Source: Microstegium vimineum (taxonomy: Eukaryota > Streptophyta > Magnoliopsida > Poales > Poaceae). Taken from it: a stretch of 64,000 bases of DNA. The notes beneath the pieces are model-generated. The model searched no databases. It saw only the letters and a program-made list of their open reading frames with translations, and was not told where the DNA came from. Shown here piece by piece: positions 1 to 11,734 of the stretch (positions within the stretch are counted from its first letter, which is position 1; every line of letters begins with the position of its first letter). Both the position numbers and the translations under genes were made by a program. The stretch covers positions 4,715,184-4,779,183 of the forward strand of contig CM039133.1 in NCBI GenBank assembly GCA_022036555.1. The letters run 5' to 3'.

Positions 1-156
1 AAGAATATCGTCATTGTTGGTTTCATACTGACTAAGCATTTTCACTTCTGGTTGCGAATGTCAGGCCTCTATAAAAAACATGTTACCATTGATATGTTGT
101 TTCAAATTTAATTCATATGTGAGTTGACTGGTTGAAAATGTTTGTTTTATGTGCAG

Positions 157-1239
157 CAATAGCTGTTGCCATTATCCTAGCATGTTTCGCTGTTATTTTG
201 CTTCAGAAAAGAAATCACAGGAAACTTTTCAACAAAAATGGTGGAAAGATACTGAAGGCTCATGGTATAAACCATGTACTCTGAAAGTGAACTGAAGAAC
301 ATCACCAAGCACCGTAAACGCCTTGGAGGAGGGAACTTTGGTATAGTCTACGAGGGTAGAATCGATGGTGCCCAAGACCAGCTGGTTGCTGTAAAATACT
401 CAGTGGTGACCAGCAGTGTGGCGCGCCGATGGCAAAAGATGATCCAACCAGTCGTGCACCGGCAGGAGCAGGAAGATGATGGTGGATTTGTCAATGAGAT
501 CATCTTCCAGTTCAAGATCAAGCATACAAATGTGGTCAGACTCATTGGGTGCTGTTTAGAGACGGATGTTCCCATATTGGTCTTCGAGTTCGTCTCCAAC
601 GGAAGCTTACATGACAAGCTTCATGATGGCAACAAACGGTGTGCTCTGTCACTGCTGAAGCGCGTTGACATTGCTATTGGGTCTGCAGAAGCTCTCTCCC
701 ACATCCACTCTCACGGTGATCATCACTTCCATGGCGATGTCAAGCCCGACAACATCCTCCTTGATGATGATCTCAATCCGAAGGTCTCCGACTTTGGTTC
801 ATCCAAGCTCCTGTCATCGTTCCACAGTTACTATAAGGGCATCGTGGCTGCAGATCAGAAATACTTAGATCCAGTTTATTTGGAGACCAACCATTTCACG
901 GTGAAGAGCGACGTCTATAGTTTTGGTATAGTGCTTCTGGAGCTCATCACGAGGAAAACAGCCAGGTATGACGTGAATAGAAGTCTCCACTTCGACTTCC
1001 TCAAGTGCTTCAAGGAGGAGGGTAGTGGAAGAAAGATGTACGATAGGGAAGTCTGCTCAGGTGATGATGCTCAGTCTCAATGTAACATGCAGTGCCTCGA
1101 CATGATCGGTGCGCTGGCTGTTAGATGTCTCAAGGTCGAAGACTCGGATGAGAGACCAACCATGGCAGAGGTGGTTGAGGAGCTTAAGGTGGTGAAGGAA
1201 ATGGCCTGTGGAGGCTCATCATCCTCTGAGTCGAGTTGA
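157..1239 (+). pseudogene. WAK-like receptor kinase, last exon, with a frameshift before the kinase domain
   Basis: This is the 3' exon of a wall-associated-kinase-like receptor; earlier exons lie left of the window. A splice acceptor (TGTGCAG, ending at 156) precedes a frame encoding a hydrophobic membrane helix (AIAVAIILACFAVILL) and a basic juxtamembrane stretch. That frame stops at 282-284. The kinase is read one frame over, from Met 274 to the stop at 1237-1239 (321 aa). It has the P-loop GGGNFGIVYEG, the Lys in VAVK, the loop HGDVKPDN (Gly where RD kinases have Arg) and an intact DFG. Aligned to the second WAK in this window, one extra C just before the ATG at 274 accounts for the shift. 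The exon starts in the same phase as the other gene's kinase exon (CA ATA). It may be a pseudogene, a sequencing error, or a kinase made from the internal Met. Family is certain; function is uncertain. Confidence 0.85.
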
Positions 1240-1934
1240 AGGGCAGGCACGCAGAGATGCATGAATGGTCAGCACTTGAGCCTAGCTAGCAAAGTTATGT
1301 TTTTACCCGTATGTATATCAACGTCCATTGTTATAGTCGTGCACTTACAATTTAGTACGAGTTATGCATTTGTTGGAGTGACACTAATTATTAAGCTGCA
1401 TGTAATTGTGTGTTTTGTTTTTCAAAATAGTACCTATTGAGGGAGTGAGACTATGTGGGTTCACGTATATATATACCTCCTCAAACAATCGTATGCTAAT
1501 TCAAGCTGTCTAAAGAAATAGTAACAAATATATTATCCTACTAGTTAATTATATTGGACAAAGGAAACAAAGTCCTAAGATTATTACTTTAAAAGCCCGA
1601 ATGTTAGCAGAGTAATATAGTACCAAAAAATAAATAACCATCTAATGTAGATTGAATGAAAAGACTTTAACTTGTTCAAACATAAGAATATGGATTTGCA
1701 ATGATAGAGAAAACCAACATATAGTTTCGAGGAACCAAACAATTTGAACTTTGACTAATAAAGTTATATAAAAACGTACTAACATTCATGATACATAATA
1801 TAATTACCACTAGATTATTAATTACGAAATATATATTCATAGTAAATTTTATCCGAGGCACAAGTGTTAATACTATTAACTGTAAACTTATTATGAATGT
1901 TTGTCACAGAAGACTTTAACTGGACACAAACACA
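1240..1934. other. 3' flank of the first WAK gene, AT-rich
   Basis: This stretch must hold the 3' UTR of the upstream kinase and then AT-rich intergenic DNA. No coding region or clear element is seen. Confidence 0.5.
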
Positions 1935-2612
1935 CACTAGTACAAAAAGTGACTATACAGGCGGTTCAGAAGCCATTTTTACAGGCGTTTTTCCGAACCG
2001 TCAGCACTGGGGGCCTGGCGGTTTTTTCCGGACCGCCCGCTCGTCTCCGTCTCAAGTCGCAAGTCGCAAGTCACGCATTTTTTCGCGTAAAAATCGCGAA
2101 GGCGCTCCGGCCGGGATTCGAACCTGAGACCTCACCCTCGCGTGGTACCTCCTCTACCACTCCATCCATGACTCACTTGTGTCCAGATTCGGTAGTACTT
2201 CCTCATATTCTATACTAAACCGAATGTAAAATGATTGTTTGAGCAACTAAACGAATTCACGTGAAAAGGTTGTGAACTACAAAGTTTCATAACTTTTCGA
2301 ATCTACAACTTTCATGTAAAAGTTTTTCCAGCCGAGGTCGTTTACAAAAATCAAAAAAATCCGAGGACGATTTCTACCGGCGGTTGTCTTAACGAACCGC
2401 ATCGATTTCTACAAGCGGTTGTCTTAAGGAACCGCCTGTAGAAATGACCCATTTATACAGGCGGATTTGTTAAGTAAACCACCTATAGAAATCGATTTCT
2501 ACAGGCGGTTCGGAGCTGTTCGCAACCATTTTTTCAGTACAGGCGGCGTGAAAACTGAAACCGCCTGTGCTATTTTTTAGGGGCGCCAGCTAAAACCGTT
2601 TTTCTACTAGTG
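1935..2612. mobile_element. Non-autonomous CACTA transposon
   Basis: The element starts CACTAGTAC and ends CTACTAGTG. It is flanked on both sides by the 3-bp target duplication ACA (1932-1934 and 2613-2615), the usual size for CACTA elements. Subterminal copies of the motif ACAGGCGGTTC and its inverse occur near both ends, as expected for transposase binding sites. There is no transposase. It carries a tRNA-like block and a segment (about 2235-2350) also found in the CACTA element at 60231-61413, so the two are related. Confidence 0.85.
2104..2175 (-). other. tRNA-like block inside the CACTA element
   Basis: On the minus strand a D-arm-like stretch (GGAGTGGTAGAGG) precedes GGTTCGAATCC, a perfect match to the Pol III B-box / T-loop consensus. 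The T stem is imperfect and no acceptor stem closes, so this is not a working tRNA gene. A matching block lies on the plus strand at 61160-61235. Confidence 0.55.
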
Positions 2613-3434
2613 ACAACACGTGTAATTCAATTTGCAAATATAATATATTATTTTTTCTAAGAAAATTTTTTAAATCTTTAATTTTTAGCAGAAGAAAAAT
2701 CTTAAAAGCTAAGTCTATTTCACCCTTTGTAGTTCACTTGTTTCATGTGATTTGAGATTTCAAGCCGCTGGCCACAGCCCCATCTTTGCTGGGCCTTAAT
2801 ATCACGGTCAGAGACTGGCCGGCCCGACGTGTGTCTTGTCCTCCCAGACCAACACCATGTTCAATTCCCTACCATTTCTCTGCACCTTCGTTCTCAATCA
2901 GCACGCTAGACATGGGTGAGTTGCTAGCGGGCATCTCGGATGATGCAGAGTACGTAGTTGCTGTGCTGCTATATATCTTCATCTTAACTTTTTTTTTTAG
3001 TCCTTATTAATATATATGCTCGATCGATCTCTTTCTGGTTGCTTTAGCTGCTCCTTTAATATTTTGAGGCTTTGAGCCTAAAAGCCCAGGGTAACTAGCT
3101 TTTGGCTGTGTATTATTATTACCCCAATCGGATATATATAGAGGCAGGATTTCGTGTCATTTATCTAAAATTTTTTTATGAGTAAAAACCTACAAACAAG
3201 ACGAACATACAATAGTGTCTATATAAAGTACAGAAGAATCAACAACGTCTTGTGTGTCGTAGAGTCATGTCGCTTGACGCAAAAAGGAGCGTAGCGGTAC
3301 ACCAGTCACCATCACCCTAGCTTGCTGGCCAGTGGTGGAGAGGGACGACCGAGACTTGGAGTCAAGTCACCGGCGGATCGAGCACTAAATTTTTGCCAAT
3401 GGTGTGTCACGTACTATACGTCAGTATGTGGTGA
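2613..3434. other. Intergenic DNA between a CACTA element and a solo LTR
   Basis: Only short chance ORFs are present. No gene or bounded repeat was recognised. Confidence 0.4.
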
Positions 3435-6400
3435 TGTCACATCCAATTTCAAGGACGAAATAGGATACATAACATTATGTGTACCTCAGAAGCAATCCAC
3501 ACATAAGTCCACAAATTACGTAGTAGTATCATAAAGTTTAATACATAGCCTACATAAATCCATTACATAAATAAATAAAACAAACGGAAGATACATCTAG
3601 CTCTCATGGAACTCCATATCACAGGGAAGGTCAACTGGTTGACCAAGCTTAGAAATCTTCAGGATAGTCCTCATAGCCTCATGCTTCTGTTACCCATTCG
3701 GGATTTTTATCCAATTGATTGAAAAGTAAAACAAGTGTAATTACTCTTCGTACTTAGCAAGCTAACATGGGGTCATGAAGCTCAAAAAGGTTGACACTGG
3801 CTTACTGCGTTTAGCATTTTTAGTTAGTCAAACTTTTATTATTAAGTAACATCAAGTTATGCTTAAGCCCGAAATTATCCCACTTATATCATTGCCAAAG
3901 TTAAGAGAAACATATACATCATCATTATAGTGGCAACAGGAACATAAAGATTGATCAAGTTCATTATAGTGTGGCCGCTCGTATCCGTGAGCACGGCTGA
4001 TATATCAGTTTTTAACACTCTGCAGAGGCTGTACATCTTTACCCATGAGTCGTGATGCCCCGAATGCCCGGGTTAATTACTCCCATAAACACTGCCAAGG
4101 TGAGTGGGCGGGCTTCACTATGAAACCTTTCATAGTATCTCGTCTAACAAGATTAGGGCCGCTAGGATTGGCAAGGGGCGATAGAGCCCCCCTTCCGGGT
4201 AGCATAAAGACCGCAGCCTACGCTCAAACCCGGACAGAGGCCACACTATAACCAGCTCGGCAAGAGCCTAATGCGCCTTTTCGGGTAACCGCTAACGAGC
4301 TAGAAAAGAGCCAATTATTGAGTTAAAGCTAGAGCCATGTAGCTTTCACAGTTGCACTGTCAGTCCCAGCTTTTGTCAACAGTGAGTTGTTATAAAAGGT
4401 TATGTTCCAACTGCCATAAACAGGTTCACCAATTCATTCAAAGCATTAAAACATTCAGCAGGGATCATGTATCATTTCATATTGCACTAGACATCTACCC
4501 ATATGCATAACCCATAGGACACAAGGTAAAGGATTTCAATACTATGGAAATATACTACGGGTATCAAAATTAAACACATGCATATGAAATCATGATTATG
4601 GTGAATAGGATAACAAGGTAGGTCCCATGCTATACTTGCTTTGGTTCTCAAATTCCTGCTGGTCCTGCTGCTGGTCAAAGAACTTCTGGTCACAACCAAA
4701 CTCCTCGTCGTCTGAACTCGATCACGACATTGCAACAACACACAATCCAATTGCATACATACAAAGCAAACAAGGATACTTATTAGAACAGTACACTAAT
4801 AACAGTAAACAGAAATGAAAGGTTTGTAAAAAGTACTATGCACTGCTACGAACAATTCAACTCAAATTTCACGAAAAACGGATGTAAAACGCGAAAGATA
4901 TGAATTAAACTAGTTCTCCAAAAGCATTTTCATTAATTAAAACTAATCTCGAAATTTAAATGTTTCAACCAGGATTAACAGAGGGTTTAACATGTAGAGA
5001 ATTTCATCATGAATCTAACGCAACTTGAATCGTTCAAATCGGAGTTAAAATGCAACTTTTATAAGCTTTTGAAAATGAGAGGTAAATCTGAAATTAATTT
5101 GAAATGGATTTGAAATAAACGAATTTCATTTTCTCTGAAATTGAAAACAGCCGAGGACTGCAGGTTTAGCATGAAGTATTCCAGGGACTCTTTAGCAAAA
5201 AGGCCGGCGAAGGGGTATGTTCTATTCTGGATCGCTGATCTTGCGATGAACAGCAGAAATTAGAAGGAGGAGGGAGAGACAGACCAGCTGGCCGGAGAAG
5301 ATGACCAGCGCGACGGAGCGGCCATTGCTGGCGACGAGGAGGTCACCGGAGTTCACAGACAAGACGATTTCGGCCACGGTTTTGCAAACCAAGAGCATGG
5401 GGAGATAGAGGAGAGCGAGGCGAATGCGATGGTGCTCTCAGATGAACTCAGGGAGGTTAGCAGAGGCAGCGCGACGGCGCGCTTTGGTCGGCGGCGTGCT
5501 GCGCTCACGGAACGGGTTCTAGGGGCCCTGAATCGCTGAGCTGAGGGCATGGGGAGGAAGAGGAGACCAACGCGATCTCGGCAGTGGCACTAATCGAACG
5601 CAGCGCGGGGGAGAAAGACGGCCGCCGCGAACACCACTGCCGGCGGCATACGGTTCATGCGGGTAGAGCAGTTAGGTCACCGATTCGCCAAATTAAGGGT
5701 TCAGGAAGGGATAGAGGGGTGAGGCGAAGCTTACTGAGACGACGTAGAAGGTCGAGACGTCTCTGGACAGGCGGTCGACGGTATAGCAAACGGCAGTGGC
5801 GCGGCTTCCGTCGTCGTGGTCACTGCGGCAACGCACAAGAAAAAATTGAGGACGAGGTTAAGCTCTGGATGCCCGCAGGAGGATCGTGGAATCGGAGCGG
5901 GGCTTACCAAAGCAAGGAATGAAAATGAGAGCTCTAGAGACGGCCGGCATCGAGCGAAGTCTGCGGCGACGGCTTGCTCTGTGAAACCGACGAGGTCAAA
6001 AAGGAGGATTCAAGGCAAAATTTGCTGGAAGAAGGCCTTGCGTAGGTACTTACGTCTCCGATGGGCTCGATTCCGGGGCTAATTCCGACGGCTCTGCGTT
6101 GGTCGCCGCGGCGGAGCTCTGCGGTGCGGGAGAACAGAGGGGCGAGGAAGGGAATACCGAGGGCAGCGCTCCACTTTGAAACGCTGGAGAGGGATGTACG
6201 GGGTGTGCGGGGTCGTTGCGGAGTCAAGGCGAGTCGTGGGGACGTGGGAGCGGAGCCACGAGCGGACGGTTGTGGCTCTCGGTATCGCACCTTCGAACAG
6301 AGCGGGAGGAAGGGGATGGCTCCGACAAGTGGGGCCGAGCGCCAGAGAGAGAAAAGAGGGAGTTGGGGAGCTCAGTGGCTGACTCGCGGGGCCAGCCGGT

Positions 6401-6786
6401 CAGCCGGGAGAGGCGCTGCGCAATGCGCAACTGGGCCGGCCTGCTGGGCTGCGCCGAGTGAAAAAAAAGAGAGAGAGAGTGCGGGGCTGGATTGGGCCTT
6501 CGGGCTAGAAACAGGAAAGGGAGGGAGAGGAAGAGATATTCTTTTCCTTTTTCTTTTCTTTTTCAAAACCTTTTTCAAAACAAATTTGAATTCTTTTAAA
6601 CCTTGGTTTTGCAACTCAATCATCACAATAAAAATATGCAACAGCATGTATACACATTCATGTTACTAATCTAAGAGTTGATTTTAACTCAATAAAACAT
6701 CTTATTTCTTAAATTATATGCTCACTCAATTTACGGATAAATCATTTTTAGCTATTTCAAATGCTAGCAATATTTTGGGTGTTACA
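3435..6786 (-). mobile_element. Solo LTR of a gypsy-type retrotransposon, minus orientation
   Basis: On the plus strand it runs from TGTCACATCC to GGGTGTTACA, the inverse of the TGTAACACCC...TGTGACA ends of the Tekay-type LTRs at 18619 and 34039. Perfect 5-bp target duplications GGTGA flank it (3430-3434 and 6787-6791). At 3.35 kb it is close to the 3.3-kb solo LTR at 34039, and no gag, pol, primer site or second LTR is present. It is therefore a solo LTR left by recombination between two LTRs. The GC-rich block at about 5220-6500 yields many overlapping ORFs on both strands, none resembling a protein family. Confidence 0.85.
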
Positions 6787-8721
6787 GGTGACCTGTTGGC
6801 AATATATATAATGCACCAAGGATCACATGAAACGAGAGCGGATGAATCTGAAGAGCGCTGGATCGCAATAATTATCCATATGCATCCAATTCCAAACGGT
6901 CTCTGAGAGTGTTGTGAATTTTAGGTACCCATGTACAATTGTTTTCTAAAACCAGTTAAGACCTAAGAATAAACTGGACTGGACGACGCCAGGCACTATT
7001 TTGATCTTCTCCTAAGAAAAATAAGAATAAAGGTGAGAAATAAGAATGAGATTCAAACACTTTCCTTCTAAAAGCTCCAAGTTTTCCAACTCCTAAAGAT
7101 ATATTAGGAGGAAAAAAATACGGCTATTTCCAACGGTTCCTAATATTTCACTTTAAAAATCCAATCATGGTCCCACTTGGCAAATTATGACAAAATGGCA
7201 CACTATATGAAATGGCCCGCGCCCTTCTCCCTGTGCTCGCTCTACGTGGCGCTGGACGATCGTCTCGGCTTGCCCAACTGCGCGGCGCTTCCCACCGCCG
7301 CACTCCTGGCTCCCGCTGCTGCTCGGCGGTCCAGCTGGTGCGGGTGGTGGCGACGAACAGCCTAGCCATCTTGTAACGTGAAGAAGGCGCGGGAAGGAGA
7401 AAACCACGGCAAAAAAAACAAAATAAAGAACTGTGCGGGAAGAAGAGGACGCGCGGGAACGCCGTATCAGCGCCAAGGAGGAGCCGCGCAGAGTTAGGTG
7501 GAACCGGGGCAGGTTTCCCAGCTCCGTAAATTCTAGGAGCAAGCATTAGGAGTTGTTAGAGATGAGTTTTTTCTCATCTTTCTAAAAACAAAGATTATAG
7601 GAGAATATTTAGTGAACTCTAGGAGATGCTCTAAGAACGAACCATCTACCATAAACCTTCTATTTGGAGACCTTCTATTGCGTAATGGTAAAAACCACGT
7701 TAATAACGAGATCAAAATGCATCTTTTTTTTCATTATCAAGAAATGTATATTCTAAGGGTTTATTTGACAGCACTCCTCCGCTATGCTCCCCACGAGAAT
7801 ATGTGGAGCGACGCCAAGCAATAGAATTTTTCTATTTTTAATTAATTCTATTTAGTTGAAAAATCTCTTTTTTTTTAGAGTACATAGTACAACGTAGACA
7901 CTCAACACGCACGCACACTCGCCCTACGAACACATTATTGGTAGGCCAGCCTGCAGAATCTATAGAAGTATGTTTGCTCAAAATAATCATCAGTTTAAAT
8001 GCTCAGCTATCTTGTGTAATATGAAAGCCATCTTATTTTTACTAAATCAACATGAATGTGCTAAAAAAAGACCAATCGTACAGAGGTTGCTAGTATTATC
8101 TTAAGCTATCTTTAAATGGTGATCAATATCCACGGTATCATTACATAAAAAAGATAAACCAAAATGCCTTTGTACTAAGGACATTAATTATAAAGGACAA
8201 CTATATTTGTCACTCCTTAATAAACATTTAAGGCATCAAAGTATACTACTGCTAGTGCACAAGTTTTTGGGGGGAGGGAGGGAGAATATTATGAACAATA
8301 TAAACAACCTCAATTTGAGCATAAATATGTGAAAGTGTATCAAGACACGAAACGGAGGACTCAGCAGTATGGGATGACAGGATGTGATAATATTAAGGTT
8401 AAGCATAGTGGCGTTCTCGTGTGAGATAGACAAAACACAAATTGTGTAACTAACAATTTCCAGTTGGTGGATTAAACAGAAAAGAAGCGAACAGTACCAC
8501 GTAGCCCTCGCCTAGCTTGTCCTGTCTTGTCTTGTCTCTCATTCGAAAGATCTGAAGAAGCTGATGATTTTCGTGGTTCCTGAAACAACAGCGAAAAAGC
8601 AACTCTTCTTTATAGACATCGGATACAACTGACATTGGCATGGCTGGTCGCCGTCAATTCACTCGCCAAATTAAAGGCTCAGTCGGCTCTTGGATTGGTC
8701 AACAGGCCAACCTGGAGTTCC
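6787..8721. other. Intergenic DNA, possibly with an old MITE
   Basis: No gene is seen. From about 7003 to 7632 the ends (TTCTCCTAAG and TAGGAGATGCTCTAA) weakly resemble the inverted ends of GAGCATCTCC-type MITEs, and short inverted motifs such as ACTCCTAAAG recur. The minus-strand ORFs at 7148-7546 lie in this region and look spurious. Confidence 0.3.
8036..8079 (+). repeat. Dispersed direct repeat, copy 1
   Basis: A stretch containing CTAAATCAACATGAATGTGC followed by TAAAAAAAGACCAATC recurs at about 9358-9400, some 1.3 kb downstream. Flanking bases (GCCATCTTAT and GCCATTTTAT) are also similar. Its origin is unknown; it may mark the edge of a local duplication. Confidence 0.55.
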
Positions 8722-8738
8722 AAGCAACAGATATATTC

Positions 8739-8866
8739 CGGAAGAGTGCCTAGAGCAGCCGGTAAAGTCTCCAAGGGTGGAGCTGCCGGTCCGGGGTTCC
8801 AACCCCGGCTCCCCACGCTGGCCTCTAGGAAGGCCGCGCCCAAGGTGGCGCTTTTCAAAAAAAAAA
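8739..8866 (+). mobile_element. tRNA-related SINE with poly(A) tail
   Basis: The 128-bp unit is flanked by a perfect 17-bp direct repeat AAGCAACAGATATATTC (8722-8738 and 8867-8883). It ends in an A run and contains a T-arm-like hairpin CCGGGGTTCCAACCCCGG. Long target duplications, an A tail and an internal B-box-like sequence are the marks of a SINE inserted by LINE machinery. The perfect duplications suggest a fairly young copy. Confidence 0.8.
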
Positions 8867-8939
8867 AAGCAACAGATATATTCGATGCACGAGCTTCACA
8901 GTAAAAACAGCATCTGCTTGGACTTAAATCATCATCACA

Positions 8940-9300
8940 AAATTGACTTGGCCCGGTTTATATCCAAAACTCTACGCACTATTTATATCTCATCCAAAAC
9001 TCTAGGCACTATCACATCAAATATTTGGACCTATGCACGGAGCATTAAATATAATTTAAAAAATATTAATTCCAAAGTTTACATGTATATTGTGAGACGA
9101 ATCTTGTAAGTCTAATTAATCTATAATTAGACAGTAATTGCTAGTAACAAGTGTGTTAATAATAAATTAATTAGACTTAACAAATTCATCTTGCGGTTTA
9201 CTAACTTTTTATTAGTATCTCCTGCGCAACCTATTGTGACGTCCGATATGACACCTAAAAACTTTAGACCCTAAACCTAAATACCCCCTACGTACCACTA
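8940..9300. mobile_element. Degenerate grass MITE
   Basis: The stretch contains GAGACGAATCTTGTAAG, TCTAATTAAT and ATTAGACAG, close to the core of a very common grass MITE, as I recall that family. Ends and target duplications could not be fixed. It is AT-rich and non-coding. Confidence 0.5.
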
Positions 9301-9528
9301 GAGTTCGTAACACGAACCTGCTCAACTATTATGTCTAGAAGCAGCCATTTTATTGTTGCTAAATCAACATGAATGTGCTAAAAAAAGACCAATCATATAG
9401 GAATATATCCCATCTAGTAAAAATTATAGGTTGTTCTAGCTTCTCTAAGTACATCTAAAAGCATATCTTTCGCTATAACTATATCTATAAAAACGACCTA
9501 AAAAATTGGAGTAGTGTCCCTTGTCAGC

Positions 9529-10830
9529 TTTTTTCGACAAAGGATATTCAATATCCGGCCTCTAGCTCGGGGGATGTACACAACCAACAAATACAAAAAG
9601 AGATAGAAAAACAAAAGAAAGAAAAGTCAGTCTTATACAAGACCAGGACAATTATAGCAAAACGATAAATGCTTCTACCCTCTATTTGATTGACGAGAGG
9701 GCGTCCTTGGCTTGCTCTTGACGCCGCAACTGAGTCCCAAATGCCGCAGTGCAGGCATGGCTAGGAGCGGGTGTGCTTGTGTTGATGCCTTCAAGAAGGT
9801 AAATGACGTCCGCAGACGCCATCATCAACGAAAGGAAGAGGGAACTTCAGGGACGCCTCCAAGGGGAAAATGACGTTGATTGCGTCATCGCCGTCGGCCC
9901 AGCACCGCCAAGCAGCGTTTTCACCCGTATTCCAATATCCTGCAAGGCACATCCAAGCCGAACCTACATACGAAGATGCCAGAGATGATCGGCAGGGTCT
10001 TCACCAGCTACAGTGAGGCAGCAGAAAAACAGGGGACGACGATGTCCTTTGATGTTGACGTCGGAGCCGATTTACGGGCCACCTGGAGCGACGTGGTCTG
10101 TGGGAGGGCGGGTTGGACGGCTTGTCGAGATGGTCGGTGCCAACACTGCCATCCCCATCCGGTGCCCGGGGATCCAGATCGACCCCCAAGCCGCCGCCTG
10201 GGGAAAGTCCCTGACCTCAGGCAAACGTCCGCCCAAGTCCGCATTGTCGGAGCACCACCCGCACCGAGAAGGGGCAGCACAGGGCAGCAGCCGGCGGAGA
10301 GGTACGGCGGCCGTCATTCGTCCATCCATCAATCGATGGAGAGAACGGTGCCGCCGTCCGCGTCGCCTAGCCCACCGGGGCGCGTGCCATATCGGCCGCC
10401 ACCCGAGCAGGTCGCCACCTCGCAACACCGACGGGCGAATCACAGATCCGGTGGAGGAGAACTGGATCGGTCACGCCTCCTCCCGGTGGCCGCCGGCCCT
10501 GCCGCCGCCCTAGACCTTCCGCCGGTCGATCCGGACGCGGAAGGGCCAGGTCCTGACGCGGAGGTAACGGATCCAGTCGAGGAGGGGCCGGATCGGTCGC
10601 GCCTCTACCCAGGGACCACCAGTAACAGAGAAGAAGGGGGATGCAGGAGGCACGAAAGTGCACAGGAGGCCTAGGGAGGCGCGGACGGGGAACCTTTTGG
10701 GGCCCGCCGCTGGCCACCGCCGCCGCGTGCAGGGAGACCGCGACGGCGGCTGAAGAGGACGTGCGGAGGGCGGCTCTGGGCAGGCGGCGGCGGCTGCCCC
10801 CGAGTCGCCCGTCAGGGGCGACGCGAGGCT
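9529..10830 (-). mobile_element. Short LINE-derived element, minus strand
   Basis: The left end is an oligo-T run followed by CGACAAAGGATATTCAATAT; on the minus strand this is a LINE-type 3' end with an A tail. The right end is GC-rich, like a plant L1 5' region. A 12-bp imperfect direct repeat, TCCCTTGTCAGC at 9517-9528 and CCCCTAGTCAGC at 10831-10842 (10 of 12 match), may be the target duplication. No reverse transcriptase is encoded, so this would be an internally deleted copy. Long plus-strand ORFs here (9880-10674) look like by-products of GC richness. Confidence 0.5.
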
Positions 10831-10845
10831 CCCCTAGTCAGCTAA

Positions 10846-11450
10846 GAGCATCTCCAACAACTCCTTAAAATTGACTTGTTATATCTTGAGTTATGACAAG
10901 TTGCTATTTTATTTGGCAAGTGGAAAAAGGATGTGTCTCCAACAAGTTGGTATTCTCACTTGTTAAAATTGAAAGAATAGGCTCACCTTTCTCCAAACCG
11001 GTACTGGGCCTTCCACGCACGTGACTTTTCACTTACCTGCGCGACGAATTGAGTACTGATCTCGCGTGCGTGGCCGCCGCCGCCGTTCGAGGCCGCAACG
11101 CTACTTCGGCCGGCACTTCACTGAACGAGGCCTGCAGTTTCCCTTGTATTATTTGGTTCAGTATGTACTCCGTATGTCTCATATGATTGGAGTGGAGTGG
11201 AGACCACGGACGGATCGGGGACGGCCGGCGCCGTGGCTTTTTTGTTATTCACACGTCCGGGGCGATACAAGTCCGGGGCGATATTTACCAAGTTGCTATC
11301 GAGTGCGGAGATTTACCAAGTCCGGGGCAATGTTTACCAAGTTGGTAAATATACCAAGTAGATTTAAGGAGTTGGAGAGGTGTTTTCGTGTTTTTTCCAA
11401 AAAAATAAGAATTAATACCAAGTAAATTTGAAGAGTTGTTGGAGATGCTC
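10846..11450. mobile_element. Tourist-like MITE upstream of the WAK gene
   Basis: Terminal inverted repeats GAGCATCTCCAACAACTCC and GAGTTGTTGGAGATGCTC are flanked by TAA on both sides (10843-10845 and 11451-11453), the 3-bp duplication typical of PIF/Harbinger-type MITEs. At 605 bp it is long for the class. It sits about 285 bp upstream of the WAK start codon. Confidence 0.8.
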
Positions 11451-11518
11451 TAAGCCAACTCTCAATGTTTTCAGCCCAAAAATAGCACTCCCTGTACTGT
11501 TCGTGTTTAAATTAAACC

Positions 11519-11571
11519 TCTTCTTTCTTTCTTTCTTTCTTTTCTTTCTTTTTTCTTTCTTTCTTTCTTTT
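11519..11571 (+). repeat. CTTT-rich microsatellite
   Basis: A run of TTTC/CTTT units on the plus strand, about 165 bp before the WAK start codon. Such pyrimidine tracts are common in plant core promoters and 5' UTRs. Confidence 0.8.
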
Positions 11572-11670
11572 GCCACAGCAATACAAATTAATGCACACCC
11601 ACATGCGGAGGGAGCTGCATGCATCAGATTCAGAAATAAGCCAAGGTAGGTATAAACTGCTGGTCAGCAC

Positions 11671-11680
11671 ATTATATATA
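11671..11680 (+). promoter_or_regulatory. Likely TATA box of the WAK gene
   Basis: ATTATATATA lies 55-64 bases upstream of the start codon at 11735, which leaves room for a short 5' UTR. A second TATAAA-type match lies at 11651. No other promoter element is claimed. Confidence 0.5.
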
Positions 11681-11734
11681 GCAGACGTACTCTTTGCCTG
11701 TTACTCTAGTACTAGTAAGTACTAGAACCAAGCC

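Noticed and set aside
2104..2175. Functional tRNA gene
   Set aside because: The B-box is perfect but the T stem is mismatched and no acceptor stem or clear anticodon arm is seen.
7148..7546. Two overlapping minus-strand ORFs
   Set aside because: No domain, no splice or promoter context, and both frames are equally open in GC-rich sequence.
9880..10674. 264-codon plus-strand ORF
   Set aside because: It lies in a GC-rich LINE-like element with long overlapping frames on both strands and no domain; likely a composition artefact.
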